Assembly (NCBI GenBank): GCA_003290165.1
Contig: QNQO01000546.1
Location: 1-64,000 of the forward strand
Reading direction: 5' to 3'
DNA length: 64,000 nucleotides
DNA from: Berberis thunbergii
Lineage: Eukaryota > Streptophyta > Magnoliopsida > Ranunculales > Berberidaceae
The notes below the pieces were generated by a model that saw only the letters and a program-made list of their open reading frames with translations, searched no databases and was not told the origin of the DNA. Positions within the stretch are counted from its first letter, which is position 1. Each line of letters opens with the position of its first letter. This document shows positions 50,401 to 57,900 of this stretch, piece by piece. A program made the translations under genes and the position numbers.

Positions 50401-51934
50401 GAACGTAAGGTGTGATATATCTTTAGACACCATTATCCAAAGAAGACAGACAACTTTCCTTGCCTAAGCATTGCCTCGTCAAAACCTGACTAGTGACAAT
50501 GAATTAAGAGCTTATTAGTAGACTCGTTGTCTATAGGGCTCAAGCTATGTAGCAACTACACATTTTAGTTTCCAAAAAACAAAGACCATCTTGATACGTT
50601 TTGGACACTCCATCCTGATCATCAAAACTTTCACCTATCTTTCAAAATTTTCTATGTTTCAATACATGTTATGAGTTTGATGACCAGTGTCGTGAAGGCA
50701 CAATATATTTTTTGTGCCATATGCACAAGGCGCCCGCCTAACGTACATTAGGCACACCGCATGTCTTTTAGCATAAAGGATGTATTACAAGAATAATTAT
50801 TACGTTTTTTAGAAGGGAACTATTAACTACCTTTCAACATTCCTAAACATGTTAGACATTAAACTCTCAATAAGAATTGAACAACGTTAACCATTCTAGT
50901 TTATATTTAGTTTCCAAATTCATGTAAAAGAATGATGTTCTTTTCAAGATCAAATAAATGCTAGCATTGTCAAACATAAACTTGCATCCAAGATTCCAAA
51001 TTAAAATGTCAAGTACACCATTACAAGAAGAACAAAACAAATTGTCATGCAAGTTTTACATCAACATGCAAAACAAGTACATAATCCCAAGTCACCACAT
51101 CCCAATTCTCAATGATACTCACCACCAAATATTGTACCATCTTTCTCCACCCCAAGGTGATCACTATTTTTTTCCCTTTGATTTGGTTCAACTTTCATTT
51201 TTGTCTTCTTCTTTATTCTTTATCTGGAAGTTGGATCTTCCCTTGTATTAGATTTGCCTTTGCAACATTAACTATATGTATTGGAAAAGGGAAATGGGAG
51301 AAAGAACGTTGAACATCCTTTTTTTTCCCTTCTCAAGGCACGGAGATGCAGATGCGTGGTCCATAGGGCTTGTGTTTTAGCCATTTTTCGTTAAAGATTT
51401 TATAATCAGATTTTATTTCATTAAAAAAAACAAATGTGCGTGCATCACGTGCAATAAATGAAAATAAAATCATATGCAAAGGCGTGCGCCTTATGTCCCG
51501 TGCCCAATAAGCAAAAATGTGTTTCCTTTCGAACATACCAGCACCTGAACCATATTGAAGCATGAGTTTGTGCCCCATGCCTAAGGTGCATGTCTTAAGT
51601 ACACTGGTTATGTGTTTGTCAGAAAAGATAATATTATTATCTGAGAAAAGATAATATTATTATGCAAGTAACATCTCTACTAACCAACCATTTCATGTTG
51701 TCGTGCCACGAGGCACGATCATGGAAGTAATGAAAAAGAATAACTTATTTAGTTGGACCATTTGCTCTATCCATTGTAGAAGGATCTGCTTACGAAGTAA
51801 GAATCGGTCATTATCTACAAGTAAAAGATATGAATGCAAAAAATGAAGTTTTTATATGAAAACAATATTAAAATAATAATAATAATAATAATAATAACAA
51901 TAAATAATAATAATAATTATTATTATTATAAATA

Positions 51935-51981
<47 letters not shown>

Positions 51982-54900
51982 GTGTGTGTGTTTTGGTCTT
52001 TTATTCGATGTGTCGGACACCCTACCTCTGTGAGAAACTGACACAATGCTCCTCTGGTTGTTACATGGGGTAAAAGGACCATTAATTGTTTGATGATTTT
52101 CTTTTCCCAAGTCCAAGCGAAAACGTCACCTAATGGGAGCATGGGCATTACAAACCCATTTGGCTACAAAGAAGTGAAAGTATTCAATTTACTGAATGAT
52201 AGTAAAGTATAAGGTCAATAGTATGATTAGCCGGAAAATTTACTTGCACAGAGACCTGATTAGTAGGGAACTAGTCTGTTATCTGATCTGGACCCAGAGA
52301 GGCCAGACAATCCATTTTCTTCAGAGTTTCCTTCTGAGACCTAATCTCTGTGATCCACCCTCTGCCATTAGGAAACTATTTCCTGGATGAGTTGGGCCTC
52401 ATGTTCTGACTCACACTAGATTCTATAGCACACTTCTTATTTATATTCAACCCCTAAGGAGTTTGTGACTCCCTTTGAAGTTATTTTCAATTTGATCAAG
52501 AGTTTTTTAGAATGACAATCCACCCATTGGGTGACTACGTCATACATCTGGGCATTATCAAGATTGGTTGTATCAAAATAGTTGTTATCACAGAAGAGAG
52601 CAGGCTGAAGATCTTTGGATCCGTAGATCACGGTGGATTACAGGCTGAAGATCAAACCTTATGATATATGAGAAAATCTTTGTATTCCATTATCAGAATA
52701 TGGTCAATATAGATGTAGTTTAGTTTGTTGCATAACATACATGTCAGATCTTCTCAAAGTTTACAAAATTTCTAAAACTTGCTTTACTAGTTTGAATTCA
52801 GACCTTACTCTATACTGAATGCTATGTACTCCTTTATCGGGAATATGTGTTACTTGTTTGGCTTGACCTTGAGAAAGAAGTTTCCCATGTACTCAACCAT
52901 TGATTGAAATTGACAGTTGAATGTCAGGAATAAGTCTGCTGCTGCAGAGTGCCATGTGCGGACAGAACTTTGCTTGGAAGGTTGTCACTAAATATGTTTT
53001 CGTGTATAAAGAATATTCAGCTTCTACATTTTTGATTTATATTGCTTATAAATGGTAAATGTAAACAGTTCAATCATTCAATTCAGCACAAGTGTTAAGG
53101 TTCATCACAAGTAGGTTATTCATCTTGACGACCACCAAGTAACTCATTGCTCATAAAGAAGTTGTTACTTGGTGGAAGCGGATTAGATGATATAGTGACA
53201 TAACAAAAATGTTACTTCACCATCTCTAATGAATTAGGAATCTAGTTTCAAGTGAATGGACAGAATTTAAATGACATCCTCACTAGAAGGTAATGACCCG
53301 TGCCCCTCTGATTAGAGAAGTATTGTTGGTTTCTTGCTATGCAGTTAAAACAACGTTATAATGCCGATATAACTCCGATATAATGCATAACGGGGGTGAG
53401 CCGTTACGTTATGAGATTTTCACGTTTTTGTATCACATTATAACACCGTTATATTATCACGTTTTTGTATCACGTTCTGATATAAAACACCGTTATATAT
53501 AACCGTTTATTGATAAAAAGTCTAAAGCAGAGTTGTTATATGGGAAAAAGTCTCCAAACATTGTTCTATACTTAAATAAAACACTAGTTTTCTTTAGAAT
53601 ATTGAAAATTTTAGGAAATAGGAACCTGGAATATAACTTTTGTCTAATAATGTAAAATTTTGAATGCACATGATAACAGTGATCCCTGCACGTCTGTATC
53701 TTCCTCTGGGGTTCTTGACTTTTACCTTGCCTTATCGCGGTAAGAAGGTTTTAAATGACTTCTTGCATCAAAAGTCCACTCTTATGTTGTACAATTTTAC
53801 CCTTCTTGCATCAAGTTTAAGATTGGTTGAGATTTGGAGGCTACTAAATGTTCCCCTTCTTTTCTTTTTCTTTTTCTTTGTTTTTTACCTTTTAACCTTC
53901 TACCTGAGTTGTCCTGACACGATTGTTGGTGCAAATAACATGCTAAGAGATTGTGGTTTTTTTTTCCAAAATTGCAAAAATTGAGGACCTCTAAAAACTT
54001 TTCAAAAACCTTTGGAGAAAATGAATTATGAAAAAGATCAGGGAGGTATTTATCATTACCATACCAGGGAGGTATATGTAGTTTTCACAATTTAGGTACT
54101 AATATTGGATTTCAGAAAGAAAAAAATGCTTATTCTCCAACCAATATCTTCTTCTATATCGAGCATTGTCTCACAGTCACGGTGTTTGTTCCCAGAACAC
54201 ACGCCATAGGTTTGATCCATGCTTGACCAATTTGTTGGAATACTCGTTTGAACTCGTTATTATGAAAGTGTCATCACAAAAAGTAGGTTTTTGAACGCGA
54301 AGGAATGACGTGAGGCGTAAAGATAATATAGGTACTCAATGCATGAATATTTTAAATTAAGTAAAGAAAATATATAGTTAGATCTTAGAATTAAAATATA
54401 TGATAAAAACTCATAATTTCACATAAAAAAATAATTAAATATATTAAACTTCGAACTTGCAAATTTCATCACCAAATTTAAATAATTTTTTTTGAATAAT
54501 AGTCTAATACACACCCGTAAAATTCAAATTTCAAAACCAGTCATAAACATGGGCAAACTATAATTAAAAAATTCAAATATCTCTTTCTTAAATTATAATT
54601 TTTATCAAAAGCATCAACACCCTCTTTGTCATCCCCTTGATGAGGATTTTCATCTTCGCATGTGAAATTCTAGATGTCACCTCTTTCATTGAATAAAGGA
54701 CTCAATGCAAATGAAGTAAAGCAATTTTAAAATAACAAAAAAAAATATATATAATGAATAAATAAATTACGAAAAATGTCATGTTCACGTTTCAAACATG
54801 AAATGTATAGGTTTTACTAAGCTCATACAAGGATTGTGATTTCACTTTTCGAGTTAATTTTGGTATCCTGCTTTTAAGAAATATTTCGATGTGTAAAGAA

Positions 54901-57900
54901 AAAGGTAAAGATTTCGAGGATACATGAAATATATATAATGAATTTTGAGGGTATTTTAAATATGTGAAAAATAAGATGCAAGTAAATAAATGTATTAAAC
55001 ACATTAAATGAAACCAAAATACCTATAATTAGACAATCAGGGGTAGTTTCAAAAATCAATATATAAGTAGAAGTGTTAATTAGAAAATTAGGGGGTGGTT
55101 TAAAAAATAATAAATAATTAGAATAAATAATGATTATAAAAATTGAAAATTTATGAAAAAAACTCTGATTTTTTTCATAAAAAAATGTAATTTTTAGTAG
55201 CTGGTTTTTGTGTTTTTAAGAAAAAAAAAGTCCAAAATATACAGAAAAAAACCCCAAATTTTATGAAAAAAACTCAAAAATTTTTGAAAAAACGAAAATT
55301 TCGTGTAATTTTGCGACATCACAATCCTTGAGCTCATATAATTTCAATTTCAACCTCTTATCACAAGTTTCACCTCTAAACACACCTCGACTCATAAGTT
55401 TCGTATGTTTATTAAAAAATCTATATAAAACAATAGGGCTTGTAATTTGAAAGCCTAAAACACGACGAGATAATCTAAGACTCAATCCGTTATTATAAAC
55501 TATATGGTTTAAACAAATAAGTTTTGTATGTACTATGCATAAGGCCCATATCTCTACTAAATGAAGGCCAAAGGCCTTAGGAACAGTGATATTGTCTTAG
55601 TTCAATAACAATTTGAGGATTTCCTAAACTGTCATCTACTTTATATCTAATTTACAAAAATTGACGAATCTAAACTACCTTCAACACCATTTTTTCCATT
55701 GGTAATGTTGATTGAATATGAGGGCAAGGTTGTCATTTACCTGTAAAGTAGCACCTGACACATGTCAATGATGTAGACAAATTCTCACACAAGGCTATGA
55801 TCCTATGCTACCGTCAAATAAATATGTTATCTTGGTGCTTTTTGACTTCTTATTACTAATTTTGTTTTTAAACATTTTTTAACACAATATTCTTTTTGAC
55901 AATTATGAAACTTATATAATTTGCAAAATTAACAAAAGGGAATTGCTACATATACCCTAATGTTTGGCTCGATGCCCCCAACTTTATTTTTTAGATTTTA
56001 GCTTTAAAAAATTACTTGGTGTATCCAATCAAATTTTATTGACCCTAAACATCTCTAATTAATTACCAAGAGAAGAAGAATACTCATGTTGTTGATTGAG
56101 GACTTTGTGGAAAATATCCCAATTATGAATTTTTGGATATAGGGTTTTTGGGTTTTAAATGCAATTTTTTCGAATTTGTTATAACATTTCCAACAATTTT
56201 TTAAATTGATGCACCCACTTGCATATTTATTTATTTTTAATACATTTTTTTCAATCCTTCTGTGTTTTATAAACACCTTGTACTCTTCTAGACTTTAGAT
56301 TAGATGCATAGAGAAGGGAAAATTCGTTTGCAGGATGGTTTAATAAGATTTTTAAGACGTATTTCTATTACACAACCTACATAGTATTTACTATTTATTG
56401 TAGAACTTTAACAATGGTTATTGTATCTTTGATGTTTGTACACAATTTGAAAGTTAAGAATTCGTGACTGAAGTTTAATTTTTATCAATAGCATTTACTT
56501 ATTATTTTACCAAGAACAAATTAATACCCATAAATGAGAAAATTTAACAACAAATAATTTTTATTGATAAAAAATCGCAAGTCGGTGTTACATATTTTAG
56601 GTTGGTGCAACCAAGCCAAATAGTCGGATACACATAGCAACTCCCTTAACAAAAATAAGTGAATATCTAAAATAACAATTCCTTTATGTCGTAATAAAAA
56701 CCCATGGGTAGAAAAAGGAAAGAGCAAACAGCCCATCCAATTAACTATAATTAATCCCAAAAAAAATTAGTGCACGCATGGCATGCACAGTGGTGCTATT
56801 TTATATAAAGAGAAACCTTAATCCTACTTGAAAAGGAAACTACCAAATAAGGCCATCTCATTACACTTACTCTCCTAATAAACAAATACTTGCTAGTTAA
56901 AATTTCAACCCTTTATTTATGTACCCTTATTAAAAATAGTATTTTTACGAAAAATCTTAGTATCATAATCATATGTGCATAGTTTATGCGCCTCGAGGTA
57001 AAATTTCTATCAAAAGTAGTGATTTTGCTACTCAAAATTATTATAATTCTCATCACTGTTTCACAAGGACAGCGCTTATTATCTTTTTACTTTTGAGTTC
57101 TTTTTTAAAAACTGTCAAAATTTTAATTGATTTAACATTCATTTTGCAATTCGAAGGCAATTAAAAGAATTACTTTTTTGTTATTAATGATAGATTATTT
57201 ATTTTGTTTCTTTTCTTTTGTCAGTAAAATAATAATTTATTTAGGACAAAGAAACAAAATACCATTTAGGCTGAGATAGCCTACAAAGCAGTACTACAAA
57301 GAAAACTACCAGACTAGGTGAAAATTAAAGGACGGAAAAAAAAAAAAAAAAAATCCAAAACAAGTTTTCCAATTTTACTATGAAGTCTTCAAAATGGTAC
57401 TAAACTGTGAGAATACTCTCCACCAGCTGAATAGGAGGCTTTTAGTCTCCATAATAACCCAGTCCACCTCATGGCTAGATTTAAAAAATCTTTCATTCCT
57501 TTCTAACCAAGCAACCCACACCCTAAGAGAAAATTTTGTTTATTTATTGGTCATGAGTGAATTATATATTTTCCGCCCTTATCCTATTAGTTTATTAGTA
57601 TCAATACCTTTATGTTTTCGCAATGGCTTCTATCCTATTTTAAAGCAAGATACCTTTATGTGCCCTAAAAAATGTGTTGATGTAAAGATAGTAATTAGCA
57701 GATGGTAATTTTGGTGACATGATCATCATTAGATTCCGATGTGATACATTTTGGTTTTAAGATCATTTGCAAAAATATCTTGCATTTATTTTTGTTTGGC
57801 GATTTGGGATGTCTCTTAAGATTTTGCCCCCTTTTACCTCTGAATTACAGATCTAATCGATGCCATACGAGGGGACGTGTCTGCGCTTACACTGCTTGCT

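Noticed and set aside
51834..52148. ORFs with poly-Ile/Tyr peptides
   Set aside because: Translation of an AT microsatellite.
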